NCBI RefSeq assembly: GCF_011040495.1
Contig: NZ_CP049037.1
Location: 1,178,001 to 1,242,000, forward strand
From: Pseudohalocynthiibacter aestuariivivens
Lineage (GTDB): Bacteria > Pseudomonadota > Alphaproteobacteria > Rhodobacterales > Rhodobacteraceae
Reading direction: 5' to 3'
Length of the DNA stretch: 64,000 bases
A program made the position numbers and the translations under genes. This document shows, one piece after another, positions 55,557-64,000 of the stretch. Position 1 is the first letter of the stretch. Every line of letters begins with the position of its first letter. Under the pieces are notes generated by a model. The model did not search any database, was not told the DNA's origin, and saw only the letters and a program-made list of their open reading frames with translations.

Positions 55557-57095
55557 ATGAAGACACTACGACACATTGCCACAGCAACGGCGATTCTGCT
55601 GGGTGCGACAGGGCTTGCCTCGGCGCAAACGCTGAATTTCGCTTATGACGCCGACCCGGTTTCGCTTGATCCGCATGAGCAGCTGTCCGGCGGCACCCTT
55701 CAGCTGAGCCACATGGTCTTTGACCCACTGGTGCGCTGGAACAAGGACCTGGGCTTTGACGCTCGCCTCGCCGAGAGCTGGGAACGCGTCGACGACACCA
55801 CCATGCGCTTCAAATTGCGCGAAGGTGTAACGTTCCACTCGGGCAACCCTATGACCGCCGCCGATGTGGTCTGGACCATCGACCGTCTGAAATCCTCGCC
55901 TGACTTCAAGGGCATCTTCTCGGGCTGGACTTCCGCGACTGCGGTCGACGATATGACCGTTGAAATCAAGACCGATGGCCCCAGCCCGCTGGTGATGCAT
56001 ACCGCCACCTATGTTTTCCCGATGGATAGCAAGTTCTACGAGGAAGGCGGAGCCGACATCGTCAAACACGGCGACAGCTTTGCATCGAAAACCATCTCGG
56101 GCACCGGCCCCTTTACCATCTCCGAGCGTGAGCAGGGTGTGAAGGTCGTATTCGAGCGTAACGCCAACTATTGGGACACCAATAGCCCGGGCAACGTGCA
56201 GACTGCCATTCTGACGCCAATCAAAGAGGCGCCAACGCGTGTTGCTGCTCTTCTGGCGGGTGACGTTGATTTCATCGCGCCCGTACCGCCCACCGATCTC
56301 GAGCGTATCGAGGCCGATGAGAATACCCAACTGGTGACCATGAGCGGCACGCGTATCATCACGCTGCAACTCAACGGCAAGCGCAACGAAGCATTGGCCG
56401 ACCCCAAGGTACGTCTGGCGATGGTCAACGCGATCAATAACCAGGGCATCGTTGACAAGATCATGAAAGGCTTCGGTACGACTGCGGCGCAGAACTCGCC
56501 CGCGGGTTATCTGGGCCACAACCCCGATCTGAAACCACGCTTCGATCTGGAAAAAGCCAAGTCACTGATGGCAGAATCCAGCCATCCCGATGGGTTCTCT
56601 GCTACGATGATGTGCCCGAACAACCGCTACGTTAACGACTTCAAGATCTGCGAAGCGGCGGCGGCGATGCTGGCCAAGATCAACATCGACATCGACCTGA
56701 CCACTATGCCCAAGGCACAATACTGGCCCAAATTCGATGAACGCGCGGCGGACATCATGATGATTGGCTGGCATGCCGACACCGAGGATTCAGCTAACTT
56801 CTACGAATTCCTCAACATGACTCCAGATGCCGACACCGGCAAAGGCCAGTACAACTCGGGTGGTTACTCGAATGCCAAGGTGGACGAACTGACCATCGCG
56901 ACGCTGACCGAAACAGACGAGGCGAAACGCACCGCGGATCTGCAAATGGTCGAGAAAATCCTCTATGATGAAGCTGCTTTTGTGCCGCTGCATTGGCAGG
57001 ACCTCGCATGGGCTGCACGCAAGGGCGTAGAAATTGAGCCAGTGCTCAACGTTATGAACTTCCCCTATCTCGGCGATCTGGTGATCAGCGAGTAA
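55557..57095 (+). CDS. Family-5 peptide-type ABC substrate-binding protein
   Basis: A 512-residue periplasmic binding protein with a Sec signal (MKTLRHIATATAILLGATG, cut after ASA). The core has FAYDADPVSLDPHEQLSGG, REGVTFHSGNPMTAADVVWT and ERNANYWDTNSPG. It opens a complete operon with two permeases and two ATPases, so this is a functional peptide, opine or nickel-type importer; the ligand is not known. RBS CAGGGAG precedes the ATG. Confidence 0.93.
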   Translation: MKTLRHIATATAILLGATGLASAQTLNFAYDADPVSLDPHEQLSGGTLQLSHMVFDPLVRWNKDLGFDARLAESWERVDDTTMRFKLREGVTFHSGNPMTAADVVWTIDRLKSSPDFKGIFSGWTSATAVDDMTVEIKTDGPSPLVMHTATYVFPMDSKFYEEGGADIVKHGDSFASKTISGTGPFTISEREQGVKVVFERNANYWDTNSPGNVQTAILTPIKEAPTRVAALLAGDVDFIAPVPPTDLERIEADENTQLVTMSGTRIITLQLNGKRNEALADPKVRLAMVNAINNQGIVDKIMKGFGTTAAQNSPAGYLGHNPDLKPRFDLEKAKSLMAESSHPDGFSATMMCPNNRYVNDFKICEAAAAMLAKINIDIDLTTMPKAQYWPKFDERAADIMMIGWHADTEDSANFYEFLNMTPDADTGKGQYNSGGYSNAKVDELTIATLTETDEAKRTADLQMVEKILYDEAAFVPLHWQDLAWAARKGVEIEPVLNVMNFPYLGDLVISE

Positions 57096-57110
57096 GGTTA
57101 TACATCTCGG

Positions 57111-57135
57111 GCGGGCCGGATATTTCTCGGCCCGC
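57111..57135 (+). promoter_or_regulatory. Intercistronic hairpin after the peptide-binding-protein gene
   Basis: A perfect 8-bp stem GCGGGCCG (57111-57118) and CGGCCCGC (57128-57135) with a 9-base loop and no T-run. Probably stabilises the binding-protein part of the message, as at 33817-33844. Confidence 0.6.
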
Positions 57136-57248
57136 TCCCCTCCCCCCTTCAGGACTTGACCCGAGGCCGCTCCGTTTATAGGAGGCACCGGATTTGATCC
57201 GAGGCGGGACATCGCCTCCAGCAACCGCCAGAGAGCACACCCCGTCCC

Positions 57249-58235
57249 ATGCATATTATCGCATTCCTCATTCGTCGCGCGCTTCAGGCTGTGATCGTGA
57301 TGTTCGTTATCTCGCTCATCGGGTTTTCCATTCAGGGCAACCTAGGTGATCCGCTACGCGAGCTTGTGGGCCAATCCGTGTCCGAGGCTGAACGCCAGTT
57401 GCTTCGTGATGAGCTGGGTCTGAACGACCCGTTTCTGATTCAATACGCCCGTTTTCTCGGCAATGCCCTTCAGGGCGATCTGGGCACGTCCTACTTTTTC
57501 AAGCGCCCCGCGCTCGACGTAATCATGGATAAATTTCCCGCCACGTTCGAACTTGTCATCGGCGCAACCTTCATCTTTCTCGCTTTGTCGATCCCCGGCG
57601 GCATCTACTGCGCCATCAATCGCGATAAATGGATCGCCAAAACGATCATGACCGGCTCGATCATCGGCATCTCTGTTCCCGTCTTCCTCACCGCGATTTT
57701 CCTCGTCTGGATTTTCGGGGTCGAACTGCAATGGCTACCGGCCTTCGGGCGCGGTGATACCGTTGAAATGCCATGGGGCTGGGACACCGGCTTTCTCACG
57801 CTGGACGGACTGGCGCATTTGCTGCTGCCATCCATCGCGCTCAGTTCGATCATGCTGCCGCTCTTTATCCGCCTGATCCGGGCCGAGATGATGGAGGCCA
57901 TGGGCACCGACTATGTGCGGTTCGCCCGCGCCAAGGGGCTAAGTACCCGCCGCGTCCGTTATGTCCATGCGTTCCGCAACACGCTGCTGCCCGTCGTGAC
58001 CGTTGGCGGCCTGATGATCGGAACGCTGATCGCCTACACGATCCTGACGGAAACGGTGTTCCAGTGGCCGGGTATGGGCTTTCTCTTTCTCGAAGCGGTG
58101 AACCGGGTCGATACGCCCCTGATCATTGCCTACATCATCGTCGTCGGCCTGATCTTTGTCGTGGTCAACACCATCGTCGATTTTGTCTACACCCTGATCA
58201 ATCCGATGGTAAAATTGCCGGGAGCCAAATCATGA
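57249..58235 (+). CDS. Peptide-type ABC permease (DppB-like)
   Basis: A 328-residue inner-membrane permease with about six helices. Typical are IAFLIRRALQAVIVMFVISL at the N-terminus and MGTDYVRFARAKGLSTRRVR, the ATPase-docking loop, followed by MIGTLIAYTILTETVFQWPG. Its stop overlaps the start of the second permease. Confidence 0.94.
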   Translation: MHIIAFLIRRALQAVIVMFVISLIGFSIQGNLGDPLRELVGQSVSEAERQLLRDELGLNDPFLIQYARFLGNALQGDLGTSYFFKRPALDVIMDKFPATFELVIGATFIFLALSIPGGIYCAINRDKWIAKTIMTGSIIGISVPVFLTAIFLVWIFGVELQWLPAFGRGDTVEMPWGWDTGFLTLDGLAHLLLPSIALSSIMLPLFIRLIRAEMMEAMGTDYVRFARAKGLSTRRVRYVHAFRNTLLPVVTVGGLMIGTLIAYTILTETVFQWPGMGFLFLEAVNRVDTPLIIAYIIVVGLIFVVVNTIVDFVYTLINPMVKLPGAKS

Positions 58236-59140
58236 TTACCTGGCGCGGCTTTCTCAAACGTTTCCTGTCTGATCCTGTCGCCATCGGCGCGGGTGTGGTT
58301 CTGCTGATCCTTGTGCTGATGGCGCTGTTTGCCCCTGTGCTGGCACCACAGAACCCCTATGACCTGATGCAGTTGGATATCATGAACAGCGAATTGCCCC
58401 CCAGTTGGAAACCGGGTGGCGATGAGCAGTTCCTTTTGGGCACTGATGCCCAAGGGCGCGGCGTGCTGAGCACGATCATGTACGGCACTGGTATCTCGCT
58501 GCTGATCGGCATCGGAGCCGTGATCGTGCAGGGTATCCTCGGGGTGACGCTGGGCCTGATTGCAGGGTACAAGGGCGGATGGATCGACAGCTTTCTGATG
58601 CGTCTGGCCGATATCCAGATGTCGCTGTCGACACTGATGATAGCGATCATCGCACTGGCCCTGTTTCAGGCGGCATTCGATGCGAATGTCTATGCCGACT
58701 ACGCCATCATCATGCTGATCCTGATTATCGGCATCGCTGAATGGCCTAAATTCGCGCGCACCGTACGGTCCTCCGTTCTGGGCGAAAAGAACAAGGAATA
58801 TGTCGACGCCGCCCGCGTGATCGGCCTGCCCGCACGCAAGGTGATGTGGGGTCATATCCTGCCCAACACGCTGACACCCGTTCTGGTCATTTCGACCATC
58901 CAAGTTGCCGAAGCCATTATGACAGAGGCCGCTTTATCGTTCCTCGGATTGGGTATGCCGGTTGATCGGCCGTCGCTTGGCTCGCTGATCCGATCCGGCT
59001 TTGAGTTCGTGTTCTCGGGGCAATACTGGATCACCTTCTATCCGGCACTCGTTCTGATCGCGCTGGTTCTCGCACTGAACTTGCTGGGCGATTGGCTACG
59101 TGACGTGCTGAACCCGAAACTACGCCGGGGGGATGACTGA
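58232..59140 (+). CDS. Peptide-type ABC permease (DppC-like)
   Basis: A 302-residue permease starting MITWRGFLKRFLSDPVAIG. LLGTDAQGRGVLSTIMYGT and EYVDAARVIGLPARKVMWGH are the family motifs, then TEAALSFLGLGM. ATGA overlaps at both ends couple it to its neighbours. Confidence 0.94.
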   Translation: MITWRGFLKRFLSDPVAIGAGVVLLILVLMALFAPVLAPQNPYDLMQLDIMNSELPPSWKPGGDEQFLLGTDAQGRGVLSTIMYGTGISLLIGIGAVIVQGILGVTLGLIAGYKGGWIDSFLMRLADIQMSLSTLMIAIIALALFQAAFDANVYADYAIIMLILIIGIAEWPKFARTVRSSVLGEKNKEYVDAARVIGLPARKVMWGHILPNTLTPVLVISTIQVAEAIMTEAALSFLGLGMPVDRPSLGSLIRSGFEFVFSGQYWITFYPALVLIALVLALNLLGDWLRDVLNPKLRRGDD

Positions 59141-60111
59141 TGGCGATGCTCGAAGTACATGACCTGCATGTTGCCTTTCCGCGCGGCAAGAATGACGAAA
59201 TCGAAGCCCTGCGCGGCGTTGATCTGACACTGGAAAAGGGCGAGCGCATCGGCGTCGTGGGTGAATCCGGGGCTGGTAAATCCATGCTTGCCTTTGCAAT
59301 CCTGAACCTGATCGCCGAGCCGGGCCGCGTGTCCCAGGGCACGATCAAATTCAACGGCGATAACCTGCTGGACATGTCCGACCGACAGATCAGGGGAATC
59401 CGCGGCAACCGAATCTCGATGATCTTTCAGGATCCCATGGTCACGCTCAACCCTGTCCTGTCGATCGGCACCCAAATGATCGAAACGCTCAAGGCGCATC
59501 GCAGCATCAGCACCCGCGAGGCGCACCGCCTTTGTGTGGACAAACTGAAGCTGGTCGCGATCCCCTCCGCCGAAAGCCGCATGGATGCCTACCCACACGA
59601 GCTGTCGGGCGGGTTGCGCCAACGTGTCGTCATTGCCATCGCGCTGCTAACCGACCCCGAGATCATTATCGCGGATGAACCGACGACCGCGCTGGACGTG
59701 ACGATCCAGGCGGAGATCATGGCGCTGATCCTGAAACTCTGTCGCGAAAACGACGTGGCGCTGATCCTGATCACGCATGATCTGGGCGTGGTGGCCGAAG
59801 TTACCGAAAAACTGATGATCATGTATGCCGGTAAATGCGTCGAGACGGGCCGCACCCGCGACATCATCGACGCCCCGAAACACCCTTATGCGGGTGGCTT
59901 GCTCAAGGCGCTGCCGCAAAATGCAGAACGCGGATCAAAACTCTATCAGATACCCGGATCAATGCCGCCTATCACGGCCCTGCCCACCGGCTGTCCCTAC
60001 CACCCGCGTTGTGCCCGCGCCGATGACGGCTGTCGCGCCACCATGCCGCCGCTGGAAAACGGCGTCGCATGTTTCCACCCGCTGAATCAGGATGCGGAGG
60101 CCAGCACATGA
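59140..60111 (+). CDS. Peptide-type ABC ATPase (DppD-like)
   Basis: A 323-residue ATPase with Walker [14 protein letters not shown], signature [16 protein letters not shown] (Leu in place of the usual Met), Walker [13 protein letters not shown] and H-loop ITHDLGVV. The C-terminal oligopeptide domain has a Cys cluster ([14 protein letters not shown]) that in relatives can hold an Fe-S cluster. Overlaps both neighbours. Confidence 0.94.
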   Translation: MAMLEVHDLHVAFPRGKNDEIEALRGVDLTLEKGERIGVVGESGAGKSMLAFAILNLIAEPGRVSQGTIKFNGDNLLDMSDRQIRGIRGNRISMIFQDPMVTLNPVLSIGTQMIETLKAHRSISTREAHRLCVDKLKLVAIPSAESRMDAYPHELSGGLRQRVVIAIALLTDPEIIIADEPTTALDVTIQAEIMALILKLCRENDVALILITHDLGVVAEVTEKLMIMYAGKCVETGRTRDIIDAPKHPYAGGLLKALPQNAERGSKLYQIPGSMPPITALPTGCPYHPRCARADDGCRATMPPLENGVACFHPLNQDAEAST

Positions 60112-61079
60112 GCGATCCAATCGTCGAAACCCGCGGGATCGAAGTCCGCTTTGCACTTCCGACGCACTTTCTGAGCCGCGAAAAACCGGTACTGCATGCA
60201 TTGTCGGGCGTCGATGTACAGATCATGCCCGGCGAGACCTTCTGCGTCGTCGGAGAGAGCGGTTGCGGCAAGACAACCTTGGGCCGTGCGATCATCGGGC
60301 TGAATTCACCTTCGGCGGGCGAGGTCTATTTCAACGGCAAACGCATCGACCAGATGGAAGAGGCAGAGCGCAAGCCGATCCGCCGTGACATGCAAATGGT
60401 GTTCCAGAACCCCTATGCGTCGCTGAATCCTCGCCGCAACGTGTTCGAGACACTGGCAGAACCGATCCGTCACCTGATGCCGGAAAAGTCCGAGACCGAA
60501 GTGCGCGCACAGGTCGAAGAGGTTCTGGCCGCCACCGGCTGCGACCCTTCATGGCAACGCAAGCTGCCGCATGAATTCTCAGGCGGGCAACGCCAGCGGA
60601 TCGCCATCGCCCGCGCGCTTGTCACCAACCCTGCCTTTATCGTCGCGGACGAACCGATCTCGGCGCTCGACGTTTCAATTCAGGCGCAGATCCTGAACTT
60701 GCTGACCAATCTTCAGGCCGAGCGCGGGCTGACCTATCTTTTCATCACCCACGACCTCAGCGTGGTGAAACATTTCGGTACCCGCGTCGCGGTGATGTAT
60801 CTGGGACAGGTAATGGAGCTGGCCGATGCCGAAACCATCTTTGCCGATCCCAAACATCCCTACACACGGCTTCTGCTGGATGCGATCCCCAAGCTGGAAG
60901 GCGGCTCTTTCGAGCGCCCCCGCCAGCCCGGCGAATTGCCCGACCCGGTGAACCCGCCCCCCGGTTGTCCCTTTGCACCGCGCTGCCCGATCGCCGCAGA
61001 TCTCTGCCGCTCTGAGCGTCCCAAGCTGCGGGTGATACCCGGCAGCACAACGCAAGCAGCCTGCCATTTCGCCGAATAA
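60108..61079 (+). CDS. Peptide-type ABC ATPase (DppF-like)
   Basis: A 323-residue ATPase: Walker A GESGCGKTTLGRA, signature EFSGGQRQRIAIARAL, Walker B FIVADEPISALD, H-loop ITHDLSVV, and a Cys cluster near the C-terminus (CPFAPRCPIAADLC). Last gene of the operon. The start ATG lies four bases before the previous stop ends. The 124-base gap to modC shows no clear terminator. Confidence 0.94.
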   Translation: MSDPIVETRGIEVRFALPTHFLSREKPVLHALSGVDVQIMPGETFCVVGESGCGKTTLGRAIIGLNSPSAGEVYFNGKRIDQMEEAERKPIRRDMQMVFQNPYASLNPRRNVFETLAEPIRHLMPEKSETEVRAQVEEVLAATGCDPSWQRKLPHEFSGGQRQRIAIARALVTNPAFIVADEPISALDVSIQAQILNLLTNLQAERGLTYLFITHDLSVVKHFGTRVAVMYLGQVMELADAETIFADPKHPYTRLLLDAIPKLEGGSFERPRQPGELPDPVNPPPGCPFAPRCPIAADLCRSERPKLRVIPGSTTQAACHFAE

Positions 61080-61203
61080 CCCGATCTGAACGATGCTCAA
61101 GGGCAGCCGCGCCGTCGTGGATGTGCATGCGCGTCTATCTGTGGATAGTTTTCGCCGTGGTTGAGAATTGAATAGGTTGAGAACTGGTTCTAAGGATAAC
61201 ACC

Positions 61204-62319
61204 TCAGGCTTTGGCAGACTGGTCACCGCTTTGTTCAATTCCGATATCCCCACGCGGGACCGCCGTTGCTTTCAGGATAGCATGGCACTCCAGTCCGGGC
61301 CGCAGATGCATCTCTTGCGCCGCCCGCGCTGTCACCCGCGCCAATAGCCGCTCGTCACCCAATTGCAACGATACCGCCACGCCGGGGCCATCACCGCGGT
61401 GAAGTCCGAGCACCATAACGGGTAGAATATTACGTGACGACAGGCCGACCGGAGCTTCGAGTGACAGTAGAATATCCTGTGCCAAGACCCTGAGACGTAT
61501 ATAATTTCCCGGCTCTGCCTGCACGCGAGGGATCAATAATATGCCACCGCTGACCGCAAGACGGCTAAGACCGTCACTATCATGCCCCAAAATCTTGGCG
61601 CGCAACACTGACCCCGCCTCACGAACCCCCATCAAAGGCACCATCTCGGGATCGCTCAGCACTTCGCTGACCGCGTCGCAGCGGATCACGCGTCCTGCCC
61701 GCAATACGACAATCTGATCCGCCAGACGTGCTATCTCGGCCACCGAATGGCTGACATACAGAACGGGGACGCCGTTACTACCCGTAAACCGTTCAAGGTA
61801 AGGTAGAATTTCGTCCTTGCGCGGGCCATCCAGCGCCGCCAGAGGCTCGTCCATGACCAGCAGTTCCGGCGCCATCAGCAAGGCCCGCGCCAACGCCACA
61901 CGCTGCTTCTCTCCGCCCGATAAATGCATTGGCCGCCGATCCAGCAACGCGCCTATTTCCATCAACGCGATGACCTGATCCCGGTTCGGGATCTTGCTGC
62001 CCCGCGGGATGTATCGCGCTCCAAAATCCAGATTCCCCGCCACGCTGAGATGCGGAAACAGCCGACCGTCCTGAAACACCGTCCCAATCCGCCGCTTGTG
62101 TGGCGGCACATTCACGCGGGCCGACGGATCGTAAAGGCACCTGTTGCCCAGTGTCACCATGCCTTGCTCTGGGGCAAAAAGCCCCGCGACCGCATTTGCA
62201 ACACTGGTTTTACCTGCGCCTGACGGCCCGAAAACCGCCGTAACACCCGGCCCGGCCTCAAACGCGACGTCCAGAGTGAAATCGCCAAAGTCGTGTTTTA
62301 TCTTGACGCTCAGGCTCAT
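61204..62319 (-). CDS. modC: Molybdate ABC transporter ATPase
   Basis: A 371-residue ATPase with Walker A FGPSGAGKTSVANA, signature HLSGGEKQRVALARAL, Walker B LLVMDEPLAALD, and a C-terminal Mop/TOBE domain (about 290-355) that binds oxyanions for feedback control. The ATG overlaps the modB stop. The frame is open further upstream but the extension has no ModC character. Confidence 0.95.
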   Translation of the reverse strand: MSLSVKIKHDFGDFTLDVAFEAGPGVTAVFGPSGAGKTSVANAVAGLFAPEQGMVTLGNRCLYDPSARVNVPPHKRRIGTVFQDGRLFPHLSVAGNLDFGARYIPRGSKIPNRDQVIALMEIGALLDRRPMHLSGGEKQRVALARALLMAPELLVMDEPLAALDGPRKDEILPYLERFTGSNGVPVLYVSHSVAEIARLADQIVVLRAGRVIRCDAVSEVLSDPEMVPLMGVREAGSVLRAKILGHDSDGLSRLAVSGGILLIPRVQAEPGNYIRLRVLAQDILLSLEAPVGLSSRNILPVMVLGLHRGDGPGVAVSLQLGDERLLARVTARAAQEMHLRPGLECHAILKATAVPRGDIGIEQSGDQSAKA

Positions 62320-63008
62320 CGCTGGCCAATCCCCCGCGCCACGCGCCTTGCCAACACTTCCGAAATCAAAACAGCCCCGACAGCGACGACTAAGGACAGC
62401 AATACCAGTCGTATCGCGCTCCCTTCGCCCCCCGGCACCTGCAGGAACGCATAAACTGCCGAAGGTAGCGTCTGGGTCTCGCCGGGGATATTGGCAACAA
62501 AAGTGATGGTCGCTCCAAATTCTCCCATCGCTTTGGCGAACCCCAATACACCGCCTGCCAATACCCCCGGGGCAATCAGCGGAAACGTCACCCGCGCGAA
62601 CACGCCCATACGACTTGCACCCAGCGTCGCCGCTGCCGCTTCCAGTTTTGGATCCACTGCCTCGATCGACAATCGGATTGCGCGCACCATCAGCGGGAAC
62701 CCCATGATTGCCGCCGCCAGCGCGGCCCCGGTCCAGCGGAATGCCAGCACGATGCCAAAACTCTGGTCGAGAAAGTGACCGACTGCGCCGTTGCGCCCAA
62801 ATGTCAGCAACAGCAGATACCCCGTCACCACCGGCGGCAACACCAACGGCAGGTGAATCAAAGTGCTCAACAGCGTCTTGCCCCAGAATTCCTGCCGTGC
62901 CAGCAACCACGCCACCGCGATCGCAGGCGGCAGGCTGGCCAGCATCGCCACCAAAGATACCTTCAGAGACAGAGACAGTGCAGCCCATTCCGCCGCCTCC
63001 AGACTCAT
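62316..63008 (-). CDS. modB: Molybdate ABC transporter permease
   Basis: A 230-residue five-to-six-helix permease. LASLPPAIAVAWLLARQEFW, HLPLVLPPVVTGYLLLL and AKAMGEFGATITFVANIPGE are ModB hallmarks. Coupled to modA and modC by four-base overlaps. Confidence 0.95.
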   Translation of the reverse strand: MSLEAAEWAALSLSLKVSLVAMLASLPPAIAVAWLLARQEFWGKTLLSTLIHLPLVLPPVVTGYLLLLTFGRNGAVGHFLDQSFGIVLAFRWTGAALAAAIMGFPLMVRAIRLSIEAVDPKLEAAAATLGASRMGVFARVTFPLIAPGVLAGGVLGFAKAMGEFGATITFVANIPGETQTLPSAVYAFLQVPGGEGSAIRLVLLSLVVAVGAVLISEVLARRVARGIGQR

Positions 63009-63754
63009 TGCTCAACTCCGGGTAGGGTAAAGCCATGCGCGCGAAAGGTGTCCTGCACTTCCGCTCTGGCCAAATAGGCGACAAAATCCTCGCCGCGCTC
63101 CGTGATGGCAGCGACAGGATACACAATCGGCGAATGTGCACCGCGCGGCACGGCATAGAGCGTCACAACGCGTGTTTCTGCGGCTGCGTCAGTGGCATAG
63201 ACCATACCCAACGGCGCCTCTCCCAATGCCACCAGCGCAAGTGCCGCGCGAACATTATCCGTTTCGGCCAGATGCGGGCGTAGTCCCTCCCACAACCCTG
63301 CGTGCTCCATCCATGCGCGGGCATAGATGCCCGCTGGCACGGCAGTGGTTTGGCCCAACGCCAGTCGCCCGCCCGCCAGCCGGGCAATCAGCGCCTCGCC
63401 ACTCACTTCTGGCAGTGGCGGAGCGCCCATTGGCCCAACCATCACCAGCCTGTTGCCAAGCAAATCGCGCCGTGTGTTCGGGCGCAGGTATCCACCCCGT
63501 TGCAGCCAGTCCATCCATGCGCTGTTCGCCAACACAACGACATCCGCTGGCGCACCTAGCGCAATCTGACGTGCCATTGCACCGCTGCCACCATAAGACA
63601 CCACCACAGCATCCGGGTAAGCGTCTGTGACGTCGTGCATCGCGTCTTGCAGTGACGCCGCTGCAAAGACCAAAATGCGCTCCTCCGCACGCGCAATTCC
63701 GCACATCAGAAGCATGGCGCAAAGTATTGCAGACAAGTTGGAAAATCGGATCAT
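63005..63754 (-). CDS. modA: Molybdate ABC transporter binding protein
   Basis: A 249-residue periplasmic protein. Signal peptide about residues 1-23 (SAILCAMLLMCGIARA), then ILVFAAASLQDAMHDVTDAY, with the oxyanion-binding Ser, and YGGSGAMARQIALGAPADVV. The start MIRFSNLSA gives a normal signal peptide; upstream codons are not part of it. Confidence 0.95.
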   Translation of the reverse strand: MIRFSNLSAILCAMLLMCGIARAEERILVFAAASLQDAMHDVTDAYPDAVVVSYGGSGAMARQIALGAPADVVVLANSAWMDWLQRGGYLRPNTRRDLLGNRLVMVGPMGAPPLPEVSGEALIARLAGGRLALGQTTAVPAGIYARAWMEHAGLWEGLRPHLAETDNVRAALALVALGEAPLGMVYATDAAAETRVVTLYAVPRGAHSPIVYPVAAITERGEDFVAYLARAEVQDTFRAHGFTLPGVEQ

Positions 63755-63959
63755 GCGGCAGAGTATTGGCCGCAAAACCGAGCAACGCAAGCCCGCTGAC
63801 ATCCACATCATGTTGTGGATTTGCCTACCCGAGTCGCTAGGTCTACCCCAAATATCAGGATTCAATCAAATCAAACTGGCAATTTACCTTATCACCCGCT
63901 TATATTGTCATTTAGGCGAGTATAATAAGACGCTAACACACTGCGGGGTGAAGGGCGCG

Positions 63960-64000
63960 ATGACCGTGCTGGGCGCAAAACAGGTACCCATCGCATTACT
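63960..64000 (+). CDS. Possible gene start at the right edge
   Basis: ATG 63960 opens TVLGAKQVPIAL and runs off the window. GGGTGAAGGG lies just upstream as a possible ribosome site. It would be divergent from modABC, with AT-rich 63880-63930 between them holding TATAAT (63921-63926) but no well-placed -35. Too short to name. Confidence 0.3.
   Translation, partial: MTVLGAKQVPIAL

Noticed and set aside
57773..58231. Upstream in-frame extension of the second peptide permease
   Set aside because: Overlaps the first permease out of frame; the ATGA start at 58232 matches the family.
62320..63156. N-terminal extension of the modC frame back through modB
   Set aside because: Reads modB in the wrong frame; the modC ATG overlapping the modB stop gives the normal protein.
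63755..63959. Molybdate-responsive (ModE-type) operator upstream of modA
   Set aside because: The AT-rich stretch has only a weak, imperfect inverted repeat (CTTATA and TATAATAAG); not enough to call a Mo-box.

Overview
The window is one 64 kb stretch of GC-rich (roughly 60 percent by eye) chromosome from an alphaproteobacterium, most likely a member of the Roseobacter group (Rhodobacterales). The signs are a GapR/DUF2312 protein, the aat - DUF2155 - mlaD - NDUFA12 gene order, the infA - maf - RNase G - yacG order, and many carboxylate, peptide and amino-acid type ABC transporters. There is no rRNA, CRISPR array, phage, insertion sequence or replication origin. One tRNA-Phe(GAA) is present. 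This is mainly core chromosome with a small scar beside the tRNA.

Layout. 0.1-3.4 kb: an orphan family-5 solute-binding protein and an Fe(II)/2-oxoglutarate oxygenase, divergent from a TetR regulator with palindromic operators between them. 3.5-4.5 kb: a broken AbiGi-like gene next to tRNA-Phe. 4.5-11.4 kb: housekeeping genes (yacG, RNase G, maf, infA, a nitrilase-family hydrolase, a BON-LysM protein, an MsbA-like exporter, mltG). 11.4-16.2 kb: the fatty-acid cluster fabD-fabG-acpP-[HisA paralogue]-fabF, running into mltG. 16.4-22.6 kb: a cytochrome b561-YceI fusion, a separate YceI, the rpsF-rpsR-rplI operon, a MipA-type outer membrane protein and gapR. 23.0-26.1 kb: a degenerate beta-oxidation multienzyme and a metallo-beta-lactamase-fold protein.

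26-39.8 kb is the most coherent accessory unit. On the minus strand lie a RamB/ScfR-like regulator, a stand-alone receiver, a small membrane protein and an SLC5-STAC histidine kinase (the CrbS/CbrA architecture), the last three coupled by ATGA overlaps. Divergent from them is a five-gene branched-chain-type ABC importer with a Tat-exported binding protein, followed by acetyl-CoA synthetase. The arrangement reads as a system that senses, imports and activates a short carboxylate; the substrate is inferred, not shown.

39.8-54.8 kb: a methyltransferase, two EamA exporters, an acyl-CoA ligase divergent from a PAS-LuxR regulator, accB-accC-aat, DUF2155/mlaD/NDUFA12, a membrane-anchored RTX-like acidic protein, clpP and clpX, and an orphan Fbp-type iron permease. 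54.9-64 kb: a DUF1992 pseudogene, a complete peptide-type ABC operon, and modABC on the opposite strand, with a possible gene start at the right edge.
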